Positions 6,047-15,516 of a DNA stretch of 64,000 nt are shown here, in pieces. Made by a program: the position numbers and the translations under genes. Below the pieces are notes generated by a model. It searched no databases. It was not told where the DNA came from and was given only the letters and a program-made list of their open reading frames with translations. This DNA comes from an uncultured Lachnospiraceae bacterium (GTDB lineage: Bacteria; Bacillota; Clostridia; Lachnospirales; Lachnospiraceae), in contig CAJTNC010000010.1 of NCBI GenBank assembly GCA_910577955.1, forward strand, positions 1 to 64,000. Direction: 5' to 3'. The number at the start of each line of letters is the position of its first letter. Within the stretch, counting starts at the first letter, position 1.

Positions 6047-8038
6047 CTATCTCTCCTCCAGTATCTTCACGTCCCAGTCTCTCAGCGGAATCTTCTCTCC
6101 TTTTTGATAGATCTTCCCCGAAAAAAGTTCCGCCGCCTTCTCATAAGGACATTCCATCTCCCTGCATTCCTCGCTGTAATGCAGGATATAGTGTAACTTC
6201 CTGCCGTCGGCAGTACCGCTCTTTACGATCACCGGCCATCTCTGGGCCGGCGCTTCGATGCACGCATCCGCCGCGGCCATGAGCAGATACTTCTTTAACT
6301 GCTCTTTCTCCAGATAAGTCCCCACATAGTAGGCCGAACCCTCCCCGCACTTGTTTCTTGTCACGGCGTCGTACTCCCCCCAGTATCTGTGTTCATAGCG
6401 GGCCAGAGTCTTTGCTTCCTTCGCCTGCAGCAGCTCCGCAAAAAATCGGACTCTCTCTCCCTCCACCGTGATCCTGTCAGGCTCCGTAAACTGTCGGTAT
6501 GTCATGCCAAAACACCCGGTGAGCCCGTGGGGCTTTTTATCCGGATAAATGCTTAAATTTCTGTCCGCCACAAAGCTTCTGAAGGTACTCATAAGCACAC
6601 CCCCCTGTCTCACGAACTGTTCAAGCGCTCTCACGTTCTCCTCCGACACACTGTAGAGAGCGGGCGTCACGATCATCCGGTAACGCTCCGGCTTAAGCAA
6701 ACTTATGTCAACTATATCACATTCTATATTCAGTTCATACAGGCTGTCATACACCCAGCGCACGATGTCATTATAGCAAAGGTCCTTATCCGGCGGATAC
6801 CACCTGAGCGCGTCCAAAGATCCGTTGTCCACCACCACCGCCACCCTGTTTTCCTTCTTCAGATGGCAGATTTGTCCTCCGAATTTCCGCCACTCCTTCC
6901 CAATCTGACAGGCCTCGCGATAGGCCTCATTCTCCTCCAGATCATGACTGAGCAGACCCATCCAGCAGGCCTCGTATCCATTGTGGATGGAGTGCCAGTT
7001 CCAGTAGAGCATCCCCGCAGCCCCCGAAGCCAGATGGCTGTAGGCGTGAAGCCGCAGCTGTCCCGGATAGGGCGTCCAGTTCTTAAATCCCTGTGCCTGT
7101 GTCTCCAACACCAGATAATTATTCTGTTTCAGACAGCGGATCTCATCTCCGCCGAAAGCGATCTCTGCGCCTGTCAGTTCATCCTGCGTCGGATGATAGA
7201 TATCCGTCCCCATAAGGCTCACCGCTCCGGAAGCCTCCGCATGACTGATGTCCGGCTGAACTCCGTAGGAATACCCGTCCTGAGCGATCTCTGCTCCGAA
7301 TTTTTTCCAGGCAAAATCAAAATTATGGGTGATAAACTGATCTTTTCTCTTATACTCCGCCACAAGTCCTGCCTGCCACTTCAGGTATTCTGCGGCGAGG
7401 CTTCGCAGGAAGGCCTCATAACAGCTCCCAAGTCCTGCGCTGCAGCATCCTCTCATATCGGGAAAATCATCCCAGCTATGTATCGCATTGCTCCAGTAGT
7501 TCAGATAAAACGCCCGGTTGAGTGCATCCGTTGTCCCGAACCGTTCCCGCAGGTATTTCACAAACAGTTCCTGCGCATACTTTCCGTAGTTCCCATAGTG
7601 CTTTGTCTCATTATCGATCTGAAAGCCGATGACCGCCTCATGCCCCGCGGTGTGTTCCGCAAGATTGCGGATCACACGCTCCGCATGAAACCGAAAAACC
7701 GGATGGACAATGTCCATAAGCTGTCTGGACCCATAAGCTGCTCTGCCCTCTTTTTTCTCCACCATGATCTCAGGCTCCTTTCGCACAAGCCATGGAGGCA
7801 GCGCATAGGTGGGCGTTCCGACGATCACAGACATACCGCCCTCCTTCGCCGCCTCCAAAACTTTGTCGATATATGAAAAATCAAACCTTCCGTCCTCAGG
7901 CTCTAAACTGCTCCAGGTGGATTCCGCGATCCGCAGCGTGTTCATCCCCGCCTTTTTCATCATTTCTATGTCTTTTTTTATTCTGTCATAAGGCATATAC
8001 TCCGGATAATATGCCGCGCCAAACACTAAATCACACAT
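6047..8038 (-). CDS. GH42 beta-galactosidase
   Basis: A 663-aa intracellular enzyme of usual GH42 length (650-690). The N-terminal TIM barrel starts FGAAYYPEYMP and carries LRIAESTWSSLEPEDGRFDF. The acid/base Glu is in FQIDNETKHYG (E144) and the nucleophile Glu in NYLVLETQAQG (E312). A trimerisation domain follows (MIVTPALYSVSEENV, about residues 450-470), then a small C-terminal sandwich. It would hydrolyse terminal beta-galactosides; some family members prefer alpha-L-arabinopyranosides or galacto-oligosaccharides of plant cell wall. It lies 28 bases downstream of the symporter and 73 upstream of GH43, in one operon. No signal peptide. Confidence 0.93.
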   Translation of the reverse strand: MCDLVFGAAYYPEYMPYDRIKKDIEMMKKAGMNTLRIAESTWSSLEPEDGRFDFSYIDKVLEAAKEGGMSVIVGTPTYALPPWLVRKEPEIMVEKKEGRAAYGSRQLMDIVHPVFRFHAERVIRNLAEHTAGHEAVIGFQIDNETKHYGNYGKYAQELFVKYLRERFGTTDALNRAFYLNYWSNAIHSWDDFPDMRGCCSAGLGSCYEAFLRSLAAEYLKWQAGLVAEYKRKDQFITHNFDFAWKKFGAEIAQDGYSYGVQPDISHAEASGAVSLMGTDIYHPTQDELTGAEIAFGGDEIRCLKQNNYLVLETQAQGFKNWTPYPGQLRLHAYSHLASGAAGMLYWNWHSIHNGYEACWMGLLSHDLEENEAYREACQIGKEWRKFGGQICHLKKENRVAVVVDNGSLDALRWYPPDKDLCYNDIVRWVYDSLYELNIECDIVDISLLKPERYRMIVTPALYSVSEENVRALEQFVRQGGVLMSTFRSFVADRNLSIYPDKKPHGLTGCFGMTYRQFTEPDRITVEGERVRFFAELLQAKEAKTLARYEHRYWGEYDAVTRNKCGEGSAYYVGTYLEKEQLKKYLLMAAADACIEAPAQRWPVIVKSGTADGRKLHYILHYSEECREMECPYEKAAELFSGKIYQKGEKIPLRDWDVKILEER

Positions 8039-8066
8039 TTCAGACCTCTTCTTGTATCTTGCTAAT

Positions 8067-9464
8067 TTATTTGCTTCCCTTCCATCTTCCTGCTTCCAGA
8101 TCTTTCACTGCATCGTCATAGTGTTTATCCAGATCGAAAAACAGCATACATACGACGCCGATAACGGTTGTGATCACCGGCACCCAGATGTAGCCCACTT
8201 TGATAGCCGCCAGCGCCGCCTCACCGGTGGGATTGCTGTCAAAACTGCCGGCCGTCAGGATCCAGCCCAGCGCCGCCGTCCCGATACCGGAACCCACCTT
8301 CATGCAGAAAGAGGATGCCGCGTTTCCCATTCCCATGGCCTGCACACCCGTCAGCCAGGAACCGTATGTAATGGCATCCTGCAGCAGACCAAACATCGTG
8401 GCCGCAATGCATCCGAAGGCTGCGCCTTTGAGGATATTGCAGCCAATGACCATGGTCACATTTGTTCCGACAAAAGCAGTCAGCGCAAATGCTATCGCCG
8501 CTATTGCCATGCCTGCCATCGCCGTATAGCGTTTTCCGAATTTTTTCATAATAAACGGCGTTGCAAACATCATCACGATCTGCGCCGTGGACAGAGGGTT
8601 AGATATCGTCGCATAAAGATTCACATCCCCCAGCACATACTGTGCATAGTAGGCCGCCCCCCCAAAGAAAGTGGACATCATAAAATACATGCTGAACAGA
8701 AATACCACTATGATGATCCAGTATTTGTTGACAACAAGACTCTTTAAACATTTGATCAGGGACGGCTCCTTACCGTTTTCCGCTCCCTGTGCCGCATTCT
8801 CCACCACCCGTTCTTTGCAGAAAAAGAAGGTGACCAGATTCAACAGCACAAACACGATCATCAGCACCACAAACGTCAATGTCCATCCCTTCTGACTGTA
8901 CTGGTCGCCGCCGCCGAAAGCCCCGCACAGTTTCAGCACAACCGTGTTTATCGTCATGGTACCGGCAGTGGCAAGCAGCATGCGGAAATTGCCGAGAAGG
9001 CCCCGCTCATACTGATTTGTCGTCATCAGTCCCTGCAGCGTAGCATAGGGGACATTTAGGCCGGTGAAAAAAATAGTGGAAACCAAATTGTACGTCAGAA
9101 ACATATACGCAATCTGCGCAGAGCCCGCAAGGCTTGCCGGTACCGAAAACATCAGCACGGTGCAGACCGCAAGCGGAAAGCACATCCGCAAGATCCAAGG
9201 GCGCGCTTTTCCCCACTTGCTCTTTGTCTTATCGACGATGCGGCCCATAATCAGGTCCGATATGCCGTCAAATATTTTTGAAACCGCCATGATAGAGGCT
9301 GCCGTTGCCGCCGCCACCCCCAGAACATTTGTATAATACACCAGCAAAAAAGCTGAGATTGCCGAATATACCAAATTTCCCGAATAATCTCCCAGGCCAT
9401 AGGCAACACGCTCAAGGAATGATAATTTTTCGTTGGAATCCGATTTTTTTGTTTGAACACTCAT
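8067..9464 (-). CDS. GPH-family sugar:cation symporter (MFS)
   Basis: A 465-aa transporter with about 12 hydrophobic segments. Motifs of the glycoside-pentoside-hexuronide family are clear: the opening LSFLERVAYGLGDYSGNLVY, KIFDGISDLIMGRIVDKTKSKWGKARPWIL in the first cytoplasmic loop (with the family D-x-x-D and R-PW residues), and NVPYATLQGLMT. Members such as XynP, MelB and GusB import short glycosides with Na+ or H+. Position between GH5 and GH42 suggests uptake of a galactoside, xyloside or mixed-linkage oligosaccharide that the intracellular hydrolases then cut. The ribosome site AGGAGAG precedes the ATG. Confidence 0.92.
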   Translation of the reverse strand: MSVQTKKSDSNEKLSFLERVAYGLGDYSGNLVYSAISAFLLVYYTNVLGVAAATAASIMAVSKIFDGISDLIMGRIVDKTKSKWGKARPWILRMCFPLAVCTVLMFSVPASLAGSAQIAYMFLTYNLVSTIFFTGLNVPYATLQGLMTTNQYERGLLGNFRMLLATAGTMTINTVVLKLCGAFGGGDQYSQKGWTLTFVVLMIVFVLLNLVTFFFCKERVVENAAQGAENGKEPSLIKCLKSLVVNKYWIIIVVFLFSMYFMMSTFFGGAAYYAQYVLGDVNLYATISNPLSTAQIVMMFATPFIMKKFGKRYTAMAGMAIAAIAFALTAFVGTNVTMVIGCNILKGAAFGCIAATMFGLLQDAITYGSWLTGVQAMGMGNAASSFCMKVGSGIGTAALGWILTAGSFDSNPTGEAALAAIKVGYIWVPVITTVIGVVCMLFFDLDKHYDDAVKDLEAGRWKGSK

Positions 9465-9525
9465 TTTTCTTCTCTCCTATTCCAGTTTCGCAGCATCCCT
9501 TCCGGATACTGCCGTTTCCGGTTCT

Positions 9526-9547
9526 GCAGCGCCCTTTAAAGCGCTGC
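9526..9547 (-). other. Intercistronic hairpin between GH5 and the symporter
   Basis: GCAGCGC and GCGCTGC form a 7-bp GC-rich stem inside the 101-base gap between the two genes. No U-tract follows in the direction of transcription, so it more likely stabilises or marks processing of the operon mRNA than terminates it. Confidence 0.45.
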
Positions 9548-9565
9548 CCATTTGTTATGTAAACC

Positions 9566-10738
9566 TTATACAGTTGCCGGGAACCACCCAAGATCCACGC
9601 TCTTTCCCAGATCCCAGCAATCCCATCCGCCCCAGTTCTTCTCATTCACCGTGTCGAGCAAAAGCTTATAACTCCAATAGAAATACCCGGCCCCCTGATC
9701 CCAGGCCGCAAGTTGTGCATTTGCCAGCTGAGCGTACAAGTGCTTTTTTGTCTCCTCATCCATCAGCTGCTCATTTTCCTGAAAATCCATTCCGTTCAGA
9801 ATGCTCTGACCGCCCTTTGTGTCCACCCCCACCGCGTAGGAGTTGAACAGGCACCACTCTCCGCAGACAACCGGCACATACTCCTGTACCTGCGCAATAT
9901 CCTTTGCATAGGACTCCTGTATATATTTAATATAGCCGTTCAATGTCTGTTCGCAGCCCATAGCCTCGGCAAGCATCAGATACTGGTGGGTATCCAGCAT
10001 AACATTCTGAAATACCGGCTGTGTGATAAATTCTTTCCACGCATGGATCTGAAATGCATCGTGGAACACCACATATTTATCCTCCGCCATATTCGGCCGA
10101 ATCCTATCATAAGCGTCCCTGTAAAACTTTTTTAAAAACTCCAACGTATTCGGTGCGCTGCCGGCCGCCAGTTCCTTGTCTACGGCTTCATAGCGGTTTT
10201 CCACATCCATTATGGACCACATCGGTTCCGTGATCGGCTCATTGATCGGCGTGATGCCGAATAACCCCTGCCTCTTCCCGTAGCGTTTCGCCAGCTTCTC
10301 TAACACATTTAACACAAATTCCACTTCCTCAGGTGTCTGGCTCCACTTACAGACACCGCAGATCCCGCCATTGTCAAATCCATTCTGACTAAGAGGCGCC
10401 GTGTGCAGATCAATCAATATCTGAAGGCCGTATTTTTCCGCCCAGGCAAAAGCTTTATCCAGTTCCCCGATACACCCGATGAATGGCGGTCTGTCGCCGA
10501 AGATGAAGTAGGGTATCGGAATACGGACTGTATTTAGTCCAATCCTCTTGATCGTTGCAAAATCACGCTCTGTGATATACTCGCTCCGATGTATCTTGAT
10601 GCGCGCCTCATAGACTTCCGGCGACAACTGCGCAGGCAGATAATACTCATCCTCCGCCGTCGTTCCATCAAACAGAGCCGGACTCATCCACTTCTCCAGC
10701 ACAAGCCAATTTCCCAGATTTACTCCCTTTACTTTCAT
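9566..10738 (-). CDS. GH5-type glucosidase/glucanase
   Basis: A 390-aa (beta/alpha)8 glycosidase without signal peptide. It opens MKVKGVNLGNWLVLEKWMSP as in the exo-1,3-glucanase-like branch of GH5, and shows TVRIPIPYFIFGD (strand 2 Arg), LIDLHTAPLSQNGFDN, the acid/base Glu in ITPINEPITEPMW (E167), HQY (about 251-253), and the nucleophile Glu in VVCGEWCLFNS (E294). An upstream in-frame ATG at 10771 exists, but GGAGG eight bases before 10738 points to the shorter start. It is the first gene of the operon. Likely substrates are beta-glucosides or short beta-glucans or xylo-gluco-oligosaccharides; specificity within GH5 is not readable. Confidence 0.9.
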   Translation of the reverse strand: MKVKGVNLGNWLVLEKWMSPALFDGTTAEDEYYLPAQLSPEVYEARIKIHRSEYITERDFATIKRIGLNTVRIPIPYFIFGDRPPFIGCIGELDKAFAWAEKYGLQILIDLHTAPLSQNGFDNGGICGVCKWSQTPEEVEFVLNVLEKLAKRYGKRQGLFGITPINEPITEPMWSIMDVENRYEAVDKELAAGSAPNTLEFLKKFYRDAYDRIRPNMAEDKYVVFHDAFQIHAWKEFITQPVFQNVMLDTHQYLMLAEAMGCEQTLNGYIKYIQESYAKDIAQVQEYVPVVCGEWCLFNSYAVGVDTKGGQSILNGMDFQENEQLMDEETKKHLYAQLANAQLAAWDQGAGYFYWSYKLLLDTVNEKNWGGWDCWDLGKSVDLGWFPATV

Positions 10739-10774
10739 CCATTCATCCTCCTTCACATTATTGTTTTTCACTTT

Positions 10775-10786
10775 AAACGGCCGTTT
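10775..10786. promoter_or_regulatory. Perfect palindrome in the leader of the glycan operon
   Basis: AAACGGCCGTTT, a 12-bp perfect palindrome 36 bases before the GH5 start. A -10-like TACAAT on the minus strand (about 10810-10815) lies upstream of it with no good -35, as is common for activator-dependent promoters. It could be an operator, but its binding protein is unknown; AraC proteins usually bind direct repeats. Confidence 0.35.
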
Positions 10787-10982
10787 TCTCTTCTTTACCT
10801 GCTTATTGTAGAAAGAAAATCAAAAATTCTATATCAAATATCTCATATTTTTATCACTTTTCACTGATTATGTGATACAATGTCAGCAGACATTATACAG
10901 ACTCGGAATGAAGCGCAGCAGAGATACAAAACAGCATGACTGCGATGGCAGCGGGCAGTACGAAAACAGGAGGTGTCCTAAA

Positions 10983-12191
10983 ATGAAAATCACCATGAAC
11001 GAATTGTCCTTGATGAACTACATTTCCCGCTATCTGCACACCTGCATCTGCAGATATGACGGCACATACCGAATGGTTTCCTCCTGCTGTTCCAGAAGAG
11101 ATTTTCCGATTTCCGTTCTGCAGCCGGAAGAACTGATAAAACCACTGATTGAGGAATCCTCCGCCACGCTCCCCCGAATCGTGTCCGCAGAAGGGAATCT
11201 GATCTACGGCGTCATCCCCTTTCAGAACGAGTTCTATCTGGTTGGCCCTAATATCTTACAAGGTACTGTTCATCTGAACCACCGCATCCACGATCTGCCG
11301 CAGACAGAGCTGTCCCGCGTTCCACTGTATGAGTGCGGGCTCACGGATTATGTCCGCATTCTGCTCTTGCTATATCATCTGGAGGAGGAAAAGCCGGAGG
11401 GAGAGACCGACATCATTAAAGAAAACTGTCTGGAAAATTCCATGGCGAGAAACATTCGGAAAACCTACACGGAAATGACTTTTGAGAGAAATGAAACAGA
11501 TAAACCCCACAACCCTTACGATCAGGAATTCAGAGAGCAAAGGAGCATAGAAAACGGCAATATCACCGAACTGCGTGAGAGTCTCGCGGAAGACTATGTG
11601 GGCTCCATCGGCACTCTGGCCAAAGATCCGCTGCGGCAGGCGAAAAATCACGCTATCGTGCTGATCACACTGGCCAGCCGCTCCGCGATTCGGGGCGGTC
11701 TCTCCTACGAAATCTCCTATTCCTTTTCGGACAGTTACATTCAGAAAATTGAAGAGTGCAGGGATCCCGTTTCTGCCATGCAGCTTGCAAGAGACGCGGA
11801 GTTCCACTATACCGCCATGGTCCACGAACAAAAGAGCCAGCAAAAAGGAACGCCGGTCAGGGAAAAAAATCCCCATATCCGGCGGTGTAAAAACTATATT
11901 TATTCTCATCTGCACGACAAACTGACCGTCCGCTCTCTGGCCGCTGCGCTGGATCTCAACGCAAACTATTTATCCGGGCTGTTCCAAAAGTGCGAAGGCA
12001 TCTCCCTATCCCGCTACATCCTCCGTGAAAAAATAGAGCGCGCTAAAAATCTGCTCACTTACTCAGAGTATTCCTATATTGAGATCGCGGCCTATCTCGG
12101 ATTTTCCTCCCAGAGCCATCTGGGCACGCAGTTCAAAAATATTACCGGCTGTACCCTTCATCAGTACCGCAGCCGTTACGGGACAGGATAA
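10983..12191 (+). CDS. AraC-family transcriptional regulator
   Basis: A 402-aa regulator whose last 100 residues form the AraC/XylS DNA-binding domain: HIRRCKNYIYSHLHDKLTVRSLAAALDLNANYLSGLFQKCEG (first helix-turn-helix), then YILREKIERAKNLL and YSYIEIAAYLGFSSQSHLGTQFKNITGCTLHQYR (second). The 290-residue N-terminal part has no cupin motif that I can see and looks like a YesN/GadX-type sensing region. AGGAGG ten bases before 10983 selects this start over an earlier ATG at 10872. It is transcribed divergently from the GH5-symporter-GH42-GH43 operon and most likely activates it in response to an imported sugar. Confidence 0.9.
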   Translation: MKITMNELSLMNYISRYLHTCICRYDGTYRMVSSCCSRRDFPISVLQPEELIKPLIEESSATLPRIVSAEGNLIYGVIPFQNEFYLVGPNILQGTVHLNHRIHDLPQTELSRVPLYECGLTDYVRILLLLYHLEEEKPEGETDIIKENCLENSMARNIRKTYTEMTFERNETDKPHNPYDQEFREQRSIENGNITELRESLAEDYVGSIGTLAKDPLRQAKNHAIVLITLASRSAIRGGLSYEISYSFSDSYIQKIEECRDPVSAMQLARDAEFHYTAMVHEQKSQQKGTPVREKNPHIRRCKNYIYSHLHDKLTVRSLAAALDLNANYLSGLFQKCEGISLSRYILREKIERAKNLLTYSEYSYIEIAAYLGFSSQSHLGTQFKNITGCTLHQYRSRYGTG

Positions 12192-12209
12192 CCCGTCAAA
12201 TATTTGCTG

Positions 12210-12884
12210 TCAGCTCACGATCCTGCCGTCCTCAATACGAATAGTCCGATCGGCCAACTGCGCAATTTCGGGATTATGGGTAATCATAATAATAGTCTGC
12301 CGGAATTTCCGGCTCGTCATCTGCAGTAAACGGATCACATTATCGCCGGTCTTGGAATCCAGATTCCCGGTGGGTTCGTCTGCCAGTACAATATCAGGCT
12401 TGGAGGCAAGGGCTCTGGCAATGGCCACACGCTGTTGCTGACCGCCGGAAAGGTTGTTCGGCAGACTGTGGATTTTCTGTTCCAGTCCCAGCAGTCCGAC
12501 AATCTCCTCCATAAATTTTTTATCCGGTTTCTGTCCATCCATTGCAATCGGAAAAACAATATTTTCCCACACATTCAAGGTCGGTATCAGATTATAGTTC
12601 TGGAAGATAAAACCGATACGTCTGCGGCGAAACACAGTAAGCTGCTCCTCTTTCAGCCCGGACAGTTCCGTATTGCCAATCGTGACCGTTCCCGATGTCG
12701 GGGTATCAAGGCCGCCCAGCATATTCAACAAAGTAGATTTGCCGGAGCCGGAAGTGCCGACAATGGCAACGAACTTTCCGGTCTCTATCTCCAGATCTAC
12801 ACCATCCAGAGCATGAACCTGCGTCTCGCCCTTTCCATAGTATTTTTTCAGATTCCTTGTCTGTAAAATGATATCAGCACTCAT
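12210..12884 (-). CDS. ABC transporter ATP-binding protein (MacB/LolD type)
   Basis: A 224-aa ATPase of the family that pairs with FtsX-like permeases. Walker A is GTSGSGKST, the signature is NLSGGQQQRVAIARAL, Walker B DIVLADEPTGNLD, and the H-loop IMITHN. The start at 12884 has GGAGG eight bases upstream; a TTG two codons earlier is unlikely. It follows the permease by 21 bases and forms a transcription unit with it. Such pairs export or sense antimicrobial peptides or lipoproteins. A second ATPase of the same type lies at 15894, so either could power the permease. Confidence 0.92.
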   Translation of the reverse strand: MSADIILQTRNLKKYYGKGETQVHALDGVDLEIETGKFVAIVGTSGSGKSTLLNMLGGLDTPTSGTVTIGNTELSGLKEEQLTVFRRRRIGFIFQNYNLIPTLNVWENIVFPIAMDGQKPDKKFMEEIVGLLGLEQKIHSLPNNLSGGQQQRVAIARALASKPDIVLADEPTGNLDSKTGDNVIRLLQMTSRKFRQTIIMITHNPEIAQLADRTIRIEDGRIVS

Positions 12885-12905
12885 AGTCAAATCCTCCTCA
12901 TCCGA

Positions 12906-15488
12906 TTATTCTGCAACACGCAGCTTTTCAACAATACTGCCTTTATTGAATACTTTTAATGCAATCACCGGCAAAATGGCGGCAATGATCAGAAGTAAAA
13001 TACACACAATGACAGCGGGAACGAGCGTAAAACGGAACGTAAAATACCAAATATCGCCGATAAGCGTCTTCACCACAGTAAAAGCAAACAGCACAGACAG
13101 AAGCAGGCCCGCAATACACACGCCTATGGCATAGTAAACACTTTCCCAAATCATCATCCGGGTCAACTGCTTCGCCGTCATACCGATACTCTGCATGGCC
13201 GCAAATTCACGACGCCTTGTCAGAATAGATGTAATGATGGTATTTACTAAATTCAACACTCCGGCCGCACCGAAGATAATGCCGATCAATCCGCCTACAA
13301 ATCGAAGCATGGTACGGGTTGTAACAGCATCCTGTCTGGCCTCTTCAGCAGAGGCAAACCCCAGACCGGGATCTTCATTCGTTATATAGCTTTGCAAAAA
13401 TTCACTCATAGCCCCCTGTTGTTCCTCCTCTACATCAAAAGAATATTTGTAAATAACCGGTTCATCGTAAATCTCCGTGTAAACGTCGGTCGGAAGATAC
13501 AGGAACAAACCGTCCCTGCCGACTTCAATGGTGCCGTTAGTGGTATAGCTGATTTCCATATCGTCACCGTTTAAGGCGGCCTTGGCTAACACAGGCAGTT
13601 CCATCATCGGTTCGCCGTTTTTAAAAACCGTAATACTGTCGCCCACATCCAGCAGATCGAAAGCCGGTATCAAAACGGAGGTCCCCATATTGGATCTCAC
13701 TCCCAGCAATACGCCTTCGCCGTTTGCCATCTTCTCATAAAGGCTATGCGCATCTGTTTCTCCTTCCTGAATATCCATACGGGCAAGAGCTGTTTCTTCC
13801 ATACCGTACACATTGCAGAGCGCGCGTCCGTCATCGCCAAGATGAAAGACGATTCCCTCCTCGGTACCCGCATAGTTTATACCGGTTTCTTCGTCAGTGC
13901 CGGTGTAATCAAATTCCACCGGAAAATCATAAGTCACATTACTGTCATCCAACGTATTTTTATAAATGGCCGAAGCCCCCTTTACACCGGACTGTGCGTT
14001 GACGGCGTCGATCACTTCCTGCCCCAGCCCATGCTCGCGTCTGGTAAATCCTTCCAGAATGTTTTTGCTCAGTATGTTCACAACAGCGAAATCGGTCCGA
14101 ATGCTGTAAGATACCTGCTTTTCTACGTCCACGCTGTCAGCGGCGATCCCCACACAGTTAAGCAGGATAACGCACAGTGACAAAGAAGCTACTATAAAAG
14201 CGGAACGCCGCTTATTACGCCCCAAATTAGACCATGCCAACCGGAACAGGCTGGCGCCGGCGGTGCTTTTCTTCGCGGTTTTTCCACCTGCCGCCTCCAC
14301 ATAGCGGAACGCTTCGATCGGCGAAATATTTGCTGCGGCCCGTATCGGTTTTCTTGTGGAAAGAAATACGGTAAAAGCGGACAATACCGCGGCCCCCGCA
14401 AAAATTATCGGGGACGGATTTACATGGATCGCTACATTCTCATAGCTGGAAGACAAGGTACGCATCATGTAAGGCAAGGTCGCTTTTCCGACAAAATAGC
14501 CGATCAGTAAGCCCAAGGGAATACCAATGCCGGAAAGCCACAAGGCCTGCAGGTTTATCAATTTCTTTACCTGACGCCTGCTCATACCCACCGTGCGGTA
14601 CAGACCGTAACGGCGGATCTCCTGCATCACCGCAATGTCAAACACATTGTAGATCAATAAATATCCGCAAAGAACAAACAGTATGATTATTACAGCCCCA
14701 AGCACAAGAGTCGCAGGCTCCGGCGCAGGATTGGTCACCGCATTGATCGTCGCGGATAAAGTATCGGAGTTGGCTGCGTCCGGGTCGCCGCCCATCTGCC
14801 GCACCCAATGATCCAGATTTTCCCTAAGTCCTACCGTGCTTGCCGCTGTAAAGTCAGAATAATAGGTTCCGGCCATATCCCGGTTCTGATCATAGGTGTA
14901 CTCAAAAATATCGGGATGCGCGTCCCGAAATGCCTCTCCCGCCCACATCATGCTAATTTGCTCACCAGTGGCTTCAAACCAGCCGGACACGATCATATCC
15001 AGCTGATATTCCCGGCCGTGAGCCGTAAACACAATGGCGACATCAGCTCCCACCTCCGGCTCCACTCCCAAATCTCTAAGCGCTGCATCCGAGGCAACAA
15101 TCTCGTTTTCCGCCTTTGGTATACCGCCGTGGACGGGCATACAGAAAGTCAAATCAGCCTGAACAGAATCCAGCACATCAAACTCCACGTTATGATGAGC
15201 CGTATTCTCCAGAAAACCTACCGGCATCCGCAGGCCGTATTCCCGGATAAAATCGGCATCCTCCAAAGCCTCAAACTGCTCAGCAGTCATATTGTGAAAA
15301 TCACCGTCCGATCTGCTGCCCTTCAACATCTGCATCGTCAAAGTTATAGATTCCGCCGCTCCCAAACTGATCGTGACAACAGTAGTAAACAGAATTGTAG
15401 TCAGCATAATCGCCAATATCGCAATCAGGTTTCGCATCCTGCCGGCTCGAAAACTGCGCCCGGTGAGAACACCTAACATATTTTTCAT
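12906..15488 (-). CDS. Large FtsX-type ABC permease
   Basis: A 860-aa permease with two FtsX domains, more like MacB-like fused permeases of Clostridia than the about 650-aa BceB proteins. Transmembrane segments lie near 20-40, about 265-295 (LGAVIIILFVLCGYLLIYNVF), 315-340, 350-375, 425-445, 735-760 and 790-850. Two large extracellular domains lie between the first and second and between the fifth and sixth segments. The motif REFAAMQSIGMTAKQL is the cytoplasmic coupling helix, mirrored earlier by RRYGLYRTVGMSRRQV. AAAGGAG before the ATG at 15488 sets the start; the frame stays open a further 49 codons into the palindrome, which is probably leader. Its promoter at 15747 carries likely response-regulator sites. 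Confidence 0.9.
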   Translation of the reverse strand: MKNMLGVLTGRSFRAGRMRNLIAILAIMLTTILFTTVVTISLGAAESITLTMQMLKGSRSDGDFHNMTAEQFEALEDADFIREYGLRMPVGFLENTAHHNVEFDVLDSVQADLTFCMPVHGGIPKAENEIVASDAALRDLGVEPEVGADVAIVFTAHGREYQLDMIVSGWFEATGEQISMMWAGEAFRDAHPDIFEYTYDQNRDMAGTYYSDFTAASTVGLRENLDHWVRQMGGDPDAANSDTLSATINAVTNPAPEPATLVLGAVIIILFVLCGYLLIYNVFDIAVMQEIRRYGLYRTVGMSRRQVKKLINLQALWLSGIGIPLGLLIGYFVGKATLPYMMRTLSSSYENVAIHVNPSPIIFAGAAVLSAFTVFLSTRKPIRAAANISPIEAFRYVEAAGGKTAKKSTAGASLFRLAWSNLGRNKRRSAFIVASLSLCVILLNCVGIAADSVDVEKQVSYSIRTDFAVVNILSKNILEGFTRREHGLGQEVIDAVNAQSGVKGASAIYKNTLDDSNVTYDFPVEFDYTGTDEETGINYAGTEEGIVFHLGDDGRALCNVYGMEETALARMDIQEGETDAHSLYEKMANGEGVLLGVRSNMGTSVLIPAFDLLDVGDSITVFKNGEPMMELPVLAKAALNGDDMEISYTTNGTIEVGRDGLFLYLPTDVYTEIYDEPVIYKYSFDVEEEQQGAMSEFLQSYITNEDPGLGFASAEEARQDAVTTRTMLRFVGGLIGIIFGAAGVLNLVNTIITSILTRRREFAAMQSIGMTAKQLTRMMIWESVYYAIGVCIAGLLLSVLFAFTVVKTLIGDIWYFTFRFTLVPAVIVCILLLIIAAILPVIALKVFNKGSIVEKLRVAE

Positions 15489-15516
15489 TGTATGATTCTC
15501 CTTTCCCGTTTTTGGC

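Noticed and set aside
6863..7876. 337-codon plus-strand open frame inside the GH42 gene
   Set aside because: Antisense to a complete GH42 gene with both catalytic Glu; no ribosome site and no recognisable motif.
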